A stretch of 64,000 bases of DNA from Psychrobacter glacincola (GCA_001411745.2 LIQB01000002.1:125892-189891); one strand, 5' to 3'. Positions 9,148 through 18,610 are shown, numbered from the stretch's first letter. The notes: generated by a model not told the origin, from the sequence alone. Program-made: numbers and translations.

Positions 9148-9960
9148 ATGTCAGGGAATAATTCAATGGGTTCTGCACCTTCGTTGTTAGATTCAGGCGA
9201 AGTGGCTTCAAAGGTCTCAGCAACTGGTCTAGATAAGCGTATCAGTAGTCAGTCGCTGGTAGACATCATGTATGACGGTTTTTACTTGGTGTTTTTATTG
9301 CGTAATCATTATTTCAGTACAGAGCCGCGACAATTTCGTCAAAAAATATATGATTTTTTAGATAAGTTCGAGATGAATGCGCGCAAAAAAGGATTTCTGT
9401 CAGAAGATATCCATGAAGCCAAGTATGCGTATTGTGCGTTGATTGATGAGACCATCATGACCTCGCAAGAGCCAGAGTTTCAAACTATCAAAGATGCTTG
9501 GGAGCTAAATCCTTTGCAGTTGGATTTATTCGGCTCACAAATTGCTGGTAATGAGTTCTTTGAGCGTTTAGATGGGCTACGCGAGCAAGGAGAGAGGCGT
9601 CTACCTGCTCTGGAGGTCTATCACTATGCGATGCTACTTGGTTTTCAAGGGAAGTATCGTTTAGAAGCACCCGAGAAAATTCGTTATCTTATCTCACGCT
9701 TAGGGGATGAAATTGAGCATCTACGGGGTAATAAGAACGAGTTTTCGCCTTTTTGGGCGATACCTGATCAAATCAAACACACGCTCACGAGCGAAACGCC
9801 ACTATGGGTCATACTCACGGTCATGGCAGTGTTGTTGACCGCGATATTTGCGACCATGTGGCAGTTTACCAATAGTTTCTCGAATGAGCAGCTGTCAGCA
9901 TACGACAATGTGATTCAAGAAAACAAAGAGCAAGCTCATATCTCAATTTTTCTACCTTAA
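9148..9960 (+). CDS. tssL: T6SS inner-membrane protein TssL (DotU family)
   Basis: A 270-residue DotU-type TssL: a cytoplasmic helical domain (about residues 35-205, with FRQKIYDFLDKFE and the YCALIDETIM motif typical of the family) followed by one C-terminal TM anchor (about 222-244, VILTVMAVLLTAIFATMW) and a short periplasmic tail. There is no OmpA-like peptidoglycan-binding extension. TssL pairs with TssM and contacts TssK. The start has AGGAA six bases upstream. It is the last gene of the rightward T6SS unit before a strong terminator at 10135. Confidence 0.95.
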   Translation: MSGNNSMGSAPSLLDSGEVASKVSATGLDKRISSQSLVDIMYDGFYLVFLLRNHYFSTEPRQFRQKIYDFLDKFEMNARKKGFLSEDIHEAKYAYCALIDETIMTSQEPEFQTIKDAWELNPLQLDLFGSQIAGNEFFERLDGLREQGERRLPALEVYHYAMLLGFQGKYRLEAPEKIRYLISRLGDEIEHLRGNKNEFSPFWAIPDQIKHTLTSETPLWVILTVMAVLLTAIFATMWQFTNSFSNEQLSAYDNVIQENKEQAHISIFLP

Positions 9961-10134
9961 TTATTTTCCTTACTTTAAATGCTAACTTTTTTAACAGTTT
10001 TTATTTCAGCTGCGTACGTTGTGCTGAAATAGAAACCGTTAGGACAGCAAGGTAATGGGTGTTATATCGTTGGTTACTTATTTTTCTACTGAGTTTTATA
10101 TAAGTTTCTTCATGCCAATAAAAATAATAGCCAT

Positions 10135-10166
10135 AAAAAAACCCTCATCAAAGAGATGAGGGTTTT
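10135..10166. terminator. Bidirectional intrinsic terminator after tssL
   Basis: A perfect 9-bp stem (ACCCTCATC / GATGAGGGT) with a 5-base loop, flanked by an A-run on the left and TTTT on the right. It can stop rightward tssL transcription and leftward transcription from the tRNA-Asn side. Confidence 0.85.
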
Positions 10167-10219
10167 GGCAAATGCCATAATTGAATTAAAGATAATTCAA
10201 GAAATTTACAACTAAAATG

Positions 10220-10295
10220 TGGCTCTCCAACCTGGGCTCGAACCAGGGACACACGGATTAACAGTCCGTTGCTCTACCAACTGAGCTATTGGAGA
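10220..10295 (-). tRNA. tRNA-Asn (anticodon GTT)
   Basis: Read on the minus strand this 76-base unit folds as a tRNA: acceptor stem TCTCCAA/TTGGAGA, D arm with AGCTCAGTTGGTAGAGC, anticodon loop CTGTTAATC giving GTT (Asn), T arm GGTTCGAGCC, discriminator G and an encoded 3' CCA. No integrase or attachment-site duplication is visible beside it. Confidence 0.97.
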
Positions 10296-10493
10296 ATAAG
10301 CTGCAAGTATTTAAAACCTTACAACGAGCCTTAGAAGTCTCTAACGAGTTCTTGCTAAGTGGGGCGTATTCTAGCAAAAATAAAAAATACGTCAAGCCTT
10401 TTTTGCATAATTATCAAAGATAATTATTTTAATAAGGGGATAAGGCTTTTTTCGAGGTTTTTTGCCAAAAAAACTCCCAATTGTGAGATGAAT

Positions 10494-10527
10494 AAAAAGA
10501 CGCCACATAAAGGATAGGTGGCGTCTT
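10494..10527 (-). terminator. Intrinsic terminator of the aminotransferase gene
   Basis: A 10-bp perfect stem (AAGACGCCAC / GTGGCGTCTT) with an 11-base loop. On the minus strand it is followed by a T-run. It lies 68 bases past the stop codon of the gene at 10595. Confidence 0.85.
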
Positions 10528-10594
10528 CGTTTATAAGCACATGTTTAAGCACATACTTAAGCGTAGTAATTTTAAGACAGTGGCTGTTTATTTA

Positions 10595-11797
10595 TTATTC
10601 AGCAATGTCTAAATCAGCTACCGCTTTTTCGATACGTGATAAGGCGTCTTTTAGCGTTGCTTCATCAGTCGCGTAAGAGATGCGCATATAGCCACCAAGA
10701 CCAAAGGCGTCACCAGGCACCACTGCTACGCCAACCTTCTCTAACAGCCATGCTGAAAATTCAGTACATGATGACAGACCAGCGGCTTTGATGAGTGGTT
10801 TGATGTCAGGATATACGTAGAAAGCGCCATCAGGACGCAGGCAGGTAATACCTTTAATCGCGTTCAAACCATCAACGACTAGATCACAACGCTTTTCAAA
10901 GGCTTCTACCATCGGCGTAAGTACATTTTGATCACCACTAATAGCGGCTTCGGCAGCCACTTGGCTGATCGATGTTGGGCATGAGGTTGACTGTGATTGT
11001 ACTTTTTTCATCGCCCCAATCAGCTTGGCAGGGCCACCAGCGTAACCAATACGCCAACCAGTCATCGCATATGCTTTTGACACGCCATTTAAAATAATTG
11101 CCCGATCTTTTAGCTCAGGTGCTGCATTCAGAATATTGTAGAACTTATCGCCCGTCCAGCGGATGTGCTCATACATGTCATCTGACACAACATAAATTTG
11201 TGGGTGCTTTTTCAGCACGTCAGCGATGGCTTTTAGCTCATCCAACGTGTAAATCATACCGGTTGGGTTAGAGGGGCTGTTTAGTACCAGCATTTTAGTT
11301 TTGTCAGTGATAGCGTCTTCTAATTCCTCAGCGGTGATTTTGAAATATTGCTCAGCGGGGCATTTGACGATGACTGGCACACCTTCTGCAATGATGACCA
11401 TGTCAGGATAGCTGACCCAGTAAGGTGCCGGAATGATGACTTCATCACCTGGATTGATAAAGGCTTGCGCAAGGTTAAAAAATGATTGTTTACCACCGAC
11501 CGATACTAGGATTTCATTGGGCTCATAGCTGATGTTGTTGTCACGTTTGAACTTCTCAATAATGGCTTTTTTGAGCTCTGGCGTACCATCGACAGCGGTG
11601 TATTTGGTAAAACCGTCATTAATGGCATCGATGGCTGCTTTTTTGATGTGCTCTGGCGTATCAAAATCAGGTTCACCCGCACCCAGACCGATTATGTCTT
11701 TACCAGCTGCTTTTAGCTCTTTGGCTTTATTGGTAATCGCTAGCGTAGGCGATGGCTTGATGTTGTTGACGCGGTCAGAGAGGTGCAATTCGCTCAT
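10595..11797 (-). CDS. PLP-dependent aspartate aminotransferase (class I, subgroup Ib)
   Basis: A 400-residue aminotransferase of the aspC/aatA type found in many bacteria. Visible motifs are GLGAGEPDFDTPEHI near the N-terminus, the substrate-side PAPYWVSYPDM, NSPSNPTG, and the PLP lysine in NGVSKAYAMTGWRIGY. A C-terminal Arg in YMRISYA binds the substrate carboxylate. It should interconvert aspartate and oxaloacetate in the cytoplasm. The ATG at 11797 has AAGGATC upstream. It is monocistronic, between its own terminator and a long upstream gap. The exact amino-acid range cannot be read from sequence. Confidence 0.92.
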   Translation of the reverse strand: MSELHLSDRVNNIKPSPTLAITNKAKELKAAGKDIIGLGAGEPDFDTPEHIKKAAIDAINDGFTKYTAVDGTPELKKAIIEKFKRDNNISYEPNEILVSVGGKQSFFNLAQAFINPGDEVIIPAPYWVSYPDMVIIAEGVPVIVKCPAEQYFKITAEELEDAITDKTKMLVLNSPSNPTGMIYTLDELKAIADVLKKHPQIYVVSDDMYEHIRWTGDKFYNILNAAPELKDRAIILNGVSKAYAMTGWRIGYAGGPAKLIGAMKKVQSQSTSCPTSISQVAAEAAISGDQNVLTPMVEAFEKRCDLVVDGLNAIKGITCLRPDGAFYVYPDIKPLIKAAGLSSCTEFSAWLLEKVGVAVVPGDAFGLGGYMRISYATDEATLKDALSRIEKAVADLDIAE

Positions 11798-12338
11798 GAG
11801 AGATCCTTTTTATAGTGGAGTGGGATTGGTGAAGCGCTATCATTAATTGTATAACGTTTGAGATGTCATTAGGACACGATATCAGGCAGTTTCAAAAACT
11901 GTCGCAAGGGAAGTTGATTTTTGAAAATAAATAACCGTTAATAAAGACAAGCGCTTTTAACAGGTTGGATATTTTCATGATAAATACGCTGACTAATCAG
12001 CCCTTTAATGTAAAGCTATTTTTGATTTTTAGTATTGTAGCATGTCGTAATTAGGCTGTCTTATAAGGCTAGTAACATAAAACGACAGACCTAAGAGCAA
12101 TTTTCCCAGTGCGCGAGAGTAGACAGGTTCAGTCAATTAAGAGACGCATTGATTGCGAAACCACAACAATAAATCGATAGCCTTGCGCTATGATTGTTTA
12201 GATTTAATAAATAAAATGGATGATACCTTAATAAAAAAAGGTTAATACCATCAGCTGACTAAAGATGATAAGCAAGTATTTGACACCTGAATGCATGGTG
12301 AATTTTGTACTATCAGCACAAATAAAAGGACGTTTACG
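11798..12338. other. Intergenic region without a recognisable gene
   Basis: About 540 bases between divergent genes. It must contain promoters for the aminotransferase (left) and the lipid-modification operon (right). A TTGACA at 12280 is a possible -35 box for the rightward operon, but no -10 box sits at good spacing. I see no RNA gene, repeat or convincing coding frame. Confidence 0.5.
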
Positions 12339-13076
12339 ATGACTGACTTTACTAAGAAATTACATATACTTATTACTGGCGCGACGTCTGGTATTGGCAA
12401 TCAATTGGCAAAAGACTATCTACTAGACGGTCATCATGTCTATGCCGTTGGTCGAGACGATAGCGCATTGGCTGAGCTTGAGTCACTAGGCGCAGAAACG
12501 GTTGACTTAGATCTCATGGATCGGGATAAAGTTATCGACGCTTTTGGAAAAATTGAAGAGGTTGATTTGGCGATTTGTGGCGCTGGCATGTGCGAATATT
12601 TGGACATGCCAAACTTCGATAGCGCCTCATTTATGAAAGTGATGTCGGTAAATATGGGTACGTTGTCACATGCTATCGAAGGGATATTGCCAAAGCTAAT
12701 CGCCTCAAAAGGTCGTCTGGTTGGCATTGGTTCAGCATCTGCTTATGTGACATTTGCTCGTGCCGAAGCTTATGGCAGCTCAAAGGCTGCCATCCATTAC
12801 CTCATGAAAACTTTGCAAATTAGCCTTGCACCGCATGATGTGTCGGTAAGCTTGGTCGTGCCTGGTTTTGTCGAGACGCCAATGACTAAGCAAAACGATT
12901 TTCCCATGCCCTTTATCCAAACAACAGCGCAGGCAAGCAAAGCTATTCGTGATGGTATCGCGAGTGGTCACGATGTGATCGAATTTCCCAAAAAGCTCAC
13001 TTTACCGCTAAAGGTATTGGGTACGTTGCCAGATTTGGTGTGGCAGCAAGTCAGTGAAAAAATCAATAAAAAATAG
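12339..13076 (+). CDS. Short-chain dehydrogenase/reductase in a lipid-modification operon
   Basis: A 245-residue classical SDR. TGATSGIG near residue 12 binds the dinucleotide; a catalytic Ser in GIGSASAY and YxxxK in YGSSKAA complete the active site. A downstream PGFVETPM loop closes over substrate. The ATG at 12339 is chosen because AAAAGGA lies eight bases upstream; the longer frame from 12291 adds sequence with no family resemblance. It is the first gene of a same-strand run with an FAD oxidoreductase, DUF1365 protein, Cfa-like methyltransferase and DUF2177 protein. An SDR is a usual companion of that set. Its substrate is unknown; a fatty-acyl or lipid intermediate is inferred from neighbours. 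Confidence 0.88.
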   Translation: MTDFTKKLHILITGATSGIGNQLAKDYLLDGHHVYAVGRDDSALAELESLGAETVDLDLMDRDKVIDAFGKIEEVDLAICGAGMCEYLDMPNFDSASFMKVMSVNMGTLSHAIEGILPKLIASKGRLVGIGSASAYVTFARAEAYGSSKAAIHYLMKTLQISLAPHDVSVSLVVPGFVETPMTKQNDFPMPFIQTTAQASKAIRDGIASGHDVIEFPKKLTLPLKVLGTLPDLVWQQVSEKINKK

Positions 13077-13133
13077 CTTATATTGAAAAATTGCAAAAAA
13101 CAAATTACTAAAAATATGGAAAGGAACGCATCA

Positions 13134-14855
13134 ATGCTGTTTAACCGCCGTAAACGTAAGAACCTAGAGACAGTCTCTCATGAAGCCAGCAGCCTCTCAA
13201 AACAGACGACTAACGCTCAAGCTAAAAAACGTATTGCTATCATTGGCTCAGGTGTATCAGGATTGACTTGCGCTCATTATCTGGTGGCGCAACATGAAGT
13301 GACAGTGTTTGAGGCTAATGATTATATTGGCGGTCATGTAAATACCATCGATGTGGCGCTACAAGACGGCAAAAAAGCAAAGAGCAGCAATGTGGAAAAC
13401 AGTGCCATAGATACTGGCTTTATCGTCTTCAATGAGCGTACTTATCCCAATTTCTTTCGTCTACTGCATGAGCTGCAAGTGCCGTTTCAATCGACTGACA
13501 TGAGCTTTTCGGTAAAGAATACGGCGCGCCATTTTGAATACAATGGTCACACGCTCAATACTTTATTATCGCAGCGTAAGAATGTTTTCAATCCAAAGTT
13601 TTGGCAATTTATCAAAGATATTCTACAGTTCAATAAACATATCAAGCAGCTACGCCAAGACTACGAAATAGCACGTGTTAAAGGGCAAGATGTTAGCATT
13701 TTTACTGAGCAAACACTGGGCAGCTATCTCACAGAAAAAAGCTATGGCAAGCTGTTTATAGATAACTATTTGCTGCCAATGGTTTCTGCCATTTGGTCAA
13801 CCAGTCTGCATGAAGTACAAGACTTCCCACTGGTGTTTTTTGCACAGTTCTTTGACAATCATGGCTTGCTTGATGTGGTTAATCGTCCGCAGTGGTTTAC
13901 GATTAGAGGTGGCTCAAAACAGTACGTCAATAAGTTGATTCCACGCTTCATCAAAGTGGGCGGTAAGGTGAGAGTAAACAGTCCAGTCCAGTCTGTGGTT
14001 CGCGATGGTGAGCAAGTATTATTGACGGTTAAAAATAAAAGCATTACTGACAACAATATCGAAAGCTTAAACGAAAAATTGGTATTTGACGAAGTTATCT
14101 TTGCTTGTCATGCAGACACCGCGCTCAAAATTTTAACAGACGCCAGTAAGGATGAAAATGAGGTGCTGAGTCATTTTCGCTTTACCAAAAATACCGCCGT
14201 ACTGCATACCGATGTCAGTGTCCTACCGAACAAGCCATTGGCGTGGGCCAGCTGGAATTATCTGATTGATGAGAGTCTCGCAAATCAAAAAGCGCAAACA
14301 TCAGCAAAACCAGTGCTGACTTATCACATGAATATTCTGCAACGCCTGACCAAAAAGCACAATTATTTGGTTACGCTGAATCCAGAAACCGTTCATGACA
14401 ATATTGATGATAAGCACGTCATCAAGCGCATCGATTATAGCCATCCTGTGTTTGATAAAGCGATGATTAAGGCGCAAAGCAGATGGTCGAGTATCTCTGG
14501 TAACGGCATGCACACACATTTTTGCGGTGCCTATTGGCTTAATGGTTTTCATGAAGATGGCGTACGTAGCGGTCTACGTGTCTGTCAGGCGCTCGGCCAT
14601 AATATTGCCATAAAAGACGAGGTTGATCCGACTCATCTACCTGATGCCGAGAGCGCACATACGCCGTTTCGTTATAAAGACCTGCCGGTAAAGGCAGATA
14701 GCAAATTGCGCACACTTAATAAGCGTGAGGTGGTCACGGCGCTTACCAATCAGGAGCTGATTGAGTACATTGAACGTTTACAACCGACTGTTAAAAATGA
14801 TGAACCAAAGCGAAAGCGTCGCTTATTTGGTCGTGAGATCAACGAACATTATTGA
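13134..14855 (+). CDS. FAD-dependent amine-oxidase-like oxidoreductase (COG2907 type)
   Basis: About 573 residues. After a basic N-terminal extension a Rossmann dinucleotide site appears (IAIIGSGVSGLTCAHYL, then FEANDYIGGHVNT), followed by TGFIVFNERTYPNF. The fold continues to a C-terminal LNGFHEDGVRSG motif that contacts the flavin. The start at 13134 has AAGGAA about eight bases upstream; the tracked TTG at 13083 does not. Homologues sit beside DUF1365 and a cyclopropane-synthase-like methyltransferase in many proteobacteria, often under ChrR/RpoE-type singlet-oxygen control. A desaturase-like step on membrane fatty acyl chains is the likely role, by analogy with furan fatty acid pathways. 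Its stop is 10 bases before the next start. Confidence 0.88.
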   Translation: MLFNRRKRKNLETVSHEASSLSKQTTNAQAKKRIAIIGSGVSGLTCAHYLVAQHEVTVFEANDYIGGHVNTIDVALQDGKKAKSSNVENSAIDTGFIVFNERTYPNFFRLLHELQVPFQSTDMSFSVKNTARHFEYNGHTLNTLLSQRKNVFNPKFWQFIKDILQFNKHIKQLRQDYEIARVKGQDVSIFTEQTLGSYLTEKSYGKLFIDNYLLPMVSAIWSTSLHEVQDFPLVFFAQFFDNHGLLDVVNRPQWFTIRGGSKQYVNKLIPRFIKVGGKVRVNSPVQSVVRDGEQVLLTVKNKSITDNNIESLNEKLVFDEVIFACHADTALKILTDASKDENEVLSHFRFTKNTAVLHTDVSVLPNKPLAWASWNYLIDESLANQKAQTSAKPVLTYHMNILQRLTKKHNYLVTLNPETVHDNIDDKHVIKRIDYSHPVFDKAMIKAQSRWSSISGNGMHTHFCGAYWLNGFHEDGVRSGLRVCQALGHNIAIKDEVDPTHLPDAESAHTPFRYKDLPVKADSKLRTLNKREVVTALTNQELIEYIERLQPTVKNDEPKRKRRLFGREINEHY

Positions 14856-14865
14856 AGAGAATGCT

Positions 14866-15846
14866 ATGTCTATTGAAACCGACACGCCTAATAAGCTGTT
14901 ACCCCATCAGTTGTTCCATGGGACGACTTGGCACAGTCGGTTACTGCCAAGTGTGCATAAATTTGCGTATCCATACCGTTATTGGGGCATCAATATCAGC
15001 GCATTGGCTAAAGGGCTGGAGCTTCCTGAAGTAAGTATAGGTATGAGTAGTAAAAATAAGCTTTTAAAAAAGTTGCTTTCAAAAGGGCGTCTGGTCAAAG
15101 GATTGCCATTATTTTCAGCAAAGAAAAAAGCCTTGCAGCAGTTTTGTCCTGATGATTACTTACAAGGTCTACCTTTACAAGAGTTAAATAGCCTAAGTGA
15201 TTGCTTAATGAATGATAAGCAGGATAATTGTCGTTCAAATTCTGTTCAAGCACTTAATCATCGCTTAAACCAAGCGTTTACTGAGCAAACGGGTAGTGCG
15301 CCAACAGGCGATATTATTGGGATGCTCGTTTGCCGCAATGCGGGTATATATTTTAGTCCAGTCAATTTTTATTTAGGTTTCGATGAGCAGCAGATACCGT
15401 CCCATTTATTGGCTGAAGTCTCTAATACACCATGGGATAAGCGCCATTATTATGGGTTTACACTCAATGGCGCAAATACTGAATTTTGTCATAATAAAGA
15501 TTTTCATGTCTCACCTTTTAACCCGATCGATCAGCTATATCGTTGGCAGGTTAAGGTAAAACAACAGCTGGATAATTGCTTGCAAGTTCGTATTGCTATC
15601 GATATCAGCGATGAGCGCGGTGAGGTATTAAAAACGGGTATAAAAATGGCTGGCGTTCCAATGACCGCCATAACGATTCGCAACAGTTTGCGAAAAAATC
15701 CGCTACTGAACATGACCTCTGTAACTCGTATTTATTGGCATGCTTTCAAGCTTTATGCGATCAAAAAAGTGCCTTATATTCATTATGGTGAAAAACTGGC
15801 CGATAGCCAACAGAACAGAGCACCGACTCCAAAAGATATTCTTTGA
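14866..15846 (+). CDS. DUF1365 family protein
   Basis: About 326 residues with the family's N-terminal signature LFHGTTWHSRLLPSVHKFAY and a later ISPVNFY-like motif (YFSPVNFYLGFD) and FHVSPFNP. The ATG at 14866 is used because GAAGAGA is just upstream and the conserved motif starts at about residue 15. The longer frame overlaps the previous gene. DUF1365 proteins have no fixed biochemical role. Their constant pairing with the flavoprotein upstream and the methyltransferase downstream makes a lipid substrate-handling function the best inference. The gene ends 83 bases before the next start. Confidence 0.88.
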   Translation: MSIETDTPNKLLPHQLFHGTTWHSRLLPSVHKFAYPYRYWGINISALAKGLELPEVSIGMSSKNKLLKKLLSKGRLVKGLPLFSAKKKALQQFCPDDYLQGLPLQELNSLSDCLMNDKQDNCRSNSVQALNHRLNQAFTEQTGSAPTGDIIGMLVCRNAGIYFSPVNFYLGFDEQQIPSHLLAEVSNTPWDKRHYYGFTLNGANTEFCHNKDFHVSPFNPIDQLYRWQVKVKQQLDNCLQVRIAIDISDERGEVLKTGIKMAGVPMTAITIRNSLRKNPLLNMTSVTRIYWHAFKLYAIKKVPYIHYGEKLADSQQNRAPTPKDIL

Positions 15847-15929
15847 TCGTTTAAGGGCTAACGATCAGCCAAAGAAATTTATCAGCTTAACGCTTAAGCA
15901 TAGAGCATTTAAACAAGGATGAATATACG

Positions 15930-17426
15930 ATGTCAGCACGACCAACCGACCGAGCACCCGTTTCGACATTAGGAAAATTGACCGCACAGATGAGTAAGGT
16001 CGTCAATGAGAGCGCCATTTTTCAGCCCGTCAGTGCGGGAATGAATAAATTGGCAAGAAAACTCATCTTTCGCGCATTAGCGCATATCCAGTTTGGTAGC
16101 TTGACCATAGTCGAAGCATTCGATGAGCAAGCACCTAATACCGTCAGCTTTGGTAAAGTATCCGATAGTGTCGCGAGCAGTTCGGCAGTGGGTCGCCATT
16201 CACTACACGTTACCTTGATGATTCATGATCCTACTGTCTATCGGCAGCTGTTGCTTGGCGGCTCTATTGCGCTAGCAGACAGCTATATCAATGGTGAGTG
16301 GGATACGGACGATTTGACCGGGCTGATTCGGTTGGCAGCGCGTAACTTGGCGGTGTTGAATAAGTTAGAGAACCGCTTTGCAGGTGTGAGTAAGGCGTTT
16401 GAAAAAGCGAAGCATCGGCTACGCAGTAATGATCAGTCTGGTGCCAAGTCCAATATTTTAGCGCATTATGATTTGGGCAATGATATGTATCAGCGGTTTT
16501 TGGACGATACGATGATGTATTCAGCAGCAGTATATCGTACGCCTGATGTATCACTGAGCGCAGCACAGCAGCATAAACTGGCGCTCATTTGCCAGCGATT
16601 ACAATTGACGCCTGATGATCATGTGATAGAAATTGGCACAGGGTGGGGTGGTTTCGCTATTTATGCCGCCATACATTATGGCTGTCACATAACGACGACG
16701 ACCATCTCTGATGCCCAGTATGATGAGGCGCAGCGCCGAGTCGATGCGGCAGGACTGTCTGATAAAATTACCCTGCTGAAGCAAGATTATCGTGAGCTGA
16801 CAGGGCAGTATGACAAGCTAGTCAGTATCGAGATGATTGAAGCCGTTGGGCACGAGTACTTACCGACGTTTTTTGCCAAATGTAATAGCTTGCTCAAACC
16901 CACAGGGCTGATGGTGCTGCAAGCGATTACTTTTAACGATCAAAACTACCAAGATTATGTTAATTCAGTCGATTTTATCCAGACGCATATTTTTCCTGGT
17001 GGTTGTTTGCTGTCTAATCAAGAGCTAAATACGCAGTTTACGGAACAAACCGACATGGTTATCAAGCAGCTACATGATTACGGTTTTGACTATGCTCATA
17101 CCTTGCGCGACTGGCGTGCGGCGTTTATGGCACAGCGTGAAGAAATTAAGGGGCTTGGTTATGATGATGCCTTTATTCGCTTGTGGGATTTTTACTTTTG
17201 CTACTGCGAAGGTGGATTTTTAGAGCGTACTATCGGCGTGGTACAGTTGACCGCAGTGAAGCCGGATAATATTGATGTGATGCATTTCTCTGATTTGTCT
17301 TCTCATGACACTCTGACCGATGAGCAAAGCAGCCGCCTGATTCACGATATTATGAATTCTCATGAAAGCGGTAATGCCAACAACGGTGATGGCCAAGACG
17401 CCTCCAAACGAAACATAGCGTCTTAA
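15930..17426 (+). CDS. Cyclopropane-fatty-acyl-phospholipid synthase family methyltransferase
   Basis: A 498-residue SAM-dependent methyltransferase. An N-terminal domain is followed by HYDLGNDMYQRFLDDTMMYS (the Cfa signature), the SAM site VIEIGTGWGGFA, then EMIEAVGHEY with the catalytic Glu region, and the C-terminal DYAHTLRDWRAAF motif. It is longer than typical Cfa because of an extended N-terminus and a Ser/Asn/Asp-rich tail. It should add a one-carbon unit to unsaturated acyl chains of phospholipids. The operon context matches the variant that, with the flavoprotein, makes methylated or furan-type fatty acids rather than stand-alone stationary-phase Cfa. That choice is an inference. Start ATG at 15930 follows ACAAGGATG. 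Confidence 0.93.
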   Translation: MSARPTDRAPVSTLGKLTAQMSKVVNESAIFQPVSAGMNKLARKLIFRALAHIQFGSLTIVEAFDEQAPNTVSFGKVSDSVASSSAVGRHSLHVTLMIHDPTVYRQLLLGGSIALADSYINGEWDTDDLTGLIRLAARNLAVLNKLENRFAGVSKAFEKAKHRLRSNDQSGAKSNILAHYDLGNDMYQRFLDDTMMYSAAVYRTPDVSLSAAQQHKLALICQRLQLTPDDHVIEIGTGWGGFAIYAAIHYGCHITTTTISDAQYDEAQRRVDAAGLSDKITLLKQDYRELTGQYDKLVSIEMIEAVGHEYLPTFFAKCNSLLKPTGLMVLQAITFNDQNYQDYVNSVDFIQTHIFPGGCLLSNQELNTQFTEQTDMVIKQLHDYGFDYAHTLRDWRAAFMAQREEIKGLGYDDAFIRLWDFYFCYCEGGFLERTIGVVQLTAVKPDNIDVMHFSDLSSHDTLTDEQSSRLIHDIMNSHESGNANNGDGQDASKRNIAS

Positions 17427-17527
17427 CAAGTTGCGTTTCAACAGGTAGTGTCTTAACAAACACTGACTTAACAAGCGCTGATGGAAACAAGCTGGGATTA
17501 AAAAACGCTAATTAAAAGGATGTGGTT

Positions 17528-17938
17528 ATGGGTTATGTATTTATATATCTGGCTGCTGTGCTTATATTTTTGGGTATTGACGCAGTTTGGCTCAAGACCA
17601 TGACTGGCTTATTTTATGAAAAGCGTATCGGGCATCTGCTTGCCGATGAGCCAAACATGATTGCTGCTGGTGTTTTCTATATGTTTTATCTACTGGCTCT
17701 CTGTATTTTGATTTTATATCCACAAATTAAAGCAGGCGCTTCGATTGGTCATATATTCTTGCTTGGTGGCCTAATAGGGCTGATGGCTTACGGTACTTAT
17801 GACTTTACCAGTTTAGCGTTGTACAAAGGTTTTACACTGGATACAGCGTTGGTTGATTTTGCTTGGGGCGGTATCTTGACAGGTTCAGTGAGCGCCATTG
17901 TTGCTTGGCTTGCTTATCGTTTTCATTGGTTGAGCTAA
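17528..17938 (+). CDS. DUF2177 family membrane protein
   Basis: A 136-residue protein with about four TM segments (around residues 3-23, 40-60, 70-90 and 105-128) and the family-like FLGIDAVWLK near the N-terminus. The ATG at 17528 has AAAAGGA seven bases upstream; a GTG two codons earlier is less likely. DUF2177 proteins recur at the end of clusters with Cfa-like methyltransferases and the flavoprotein above, so it probably serves the same membrane-lipid pathway. The reaction is unknown. The region 17427-17521 before it has short Leu/Ser-type repeats of TTAACAA but no gene. Confidence 0.85.
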   Translation: MGYVFIYLAAVLIFLGIDAVWLKTMTGLFYEKRIGHLLADEPNMIAAGVFYMFYLLALCILILYPQIKAGASIGHIFLLGGLIGLMAYGTYDFTSLALYKGFTLDTALVDFAWGGILTGSVSAIVAWLAYRFHWLS

Positions 17939-18064
17939 AGTTAAATAGCTTAAGATTTACATAACCTAGACCATTCAATGACAGAGTGCCGTTTGTGCTC
18001 TCTTGTGAGCTGCTGTATAAATGATACTTACTATTAACACGCTCTAAATCATTCAAGGATTTTT

Positions 18065-18610
18065 ATGCCGCAATACAATACCAGCTCGACTGCCAAAAAA
18101 GCCCCATTAAATCATGAGCTATATATGTCGATACTCATGACGCCTGATATGGCGAATTTTATTGGCAATGTGCATGGTGGTGATTTGCTTAAGATGCTTG
18201 ATCAAGTCGCTTACGCTTGCGCCAGTCGCTATAGCGGCAATTATGTGGTGACGCTGTCTGTCGACCAAGTGATGTTTCGTGAGCCTATATATGTTGGCGA
18301 ATTGGTCACCTTTGCGGCAAGTGTTAATTATGTGGGAAATACTTCAATGGAGGTCGGCATTCGCGTCGAAGCAGAAGACGTTCGAGCCCGTACCGTACGC
18401 CATACCAACAGCTGCTATTTTACGATGGTCGCTATCGATGATAATGGCAAGCCCACACCTGCGCCGCCACTTGATATCAAAAATCCCATGCAGCAATGCC
18501 GCGCTGATGCCGCACTAGAGCGTAAAAACCTGCGTCTGGAAAGCTCACATCGACCTAGTTGTGATATCGGGGATATGGTTGGTGAGCTGGCTAATTCTCA
18601 TGATCGTTAA
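18065..18610 (+). CDS. Acyl-CoA thioesterase, hotdog fold (YciA-like)
   Basis: A 181-residue single hotdog-domain protein. NFIGNVHGGDLLKMLDQVAYACASRY contains the Asn-His-Gly-Gly and Asp that make the active site, followed by VTLSVDQVMFREPIYVGELVTF. This is the pattern of cytosolic acyl-CoA hydrolases of the YciA group. The start has CAAGGA eight bases upstream. It is on the same strand as the lipid operon but 126 bases downstream, so it may be separately transcribed. Acyl-chain preference cannot be predicted. Confidence 0.9.
   Translation: MPQYNTSSTAKKAPLNHELYMSILMTPDMANFIGNVHGGDLLKMLDQVAYACASRYSGNYVVTLSVDQVMFREPIYVGELVTFAASVNYVGNTSMEVGIRVEAEDVRARTVRHTNSCYFTMVAIDDNGKPTPAPPLDIKNPMQQCRADAALERKNLRLESSHRPSCDIGDMVGELANSHDR

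Noticed and set aside
10220-10295. tRNA-Asn as an integration site for a genomic island.
   Set aside because: No integrase gene and no duplicated tRNA 3' end can be found in the window.
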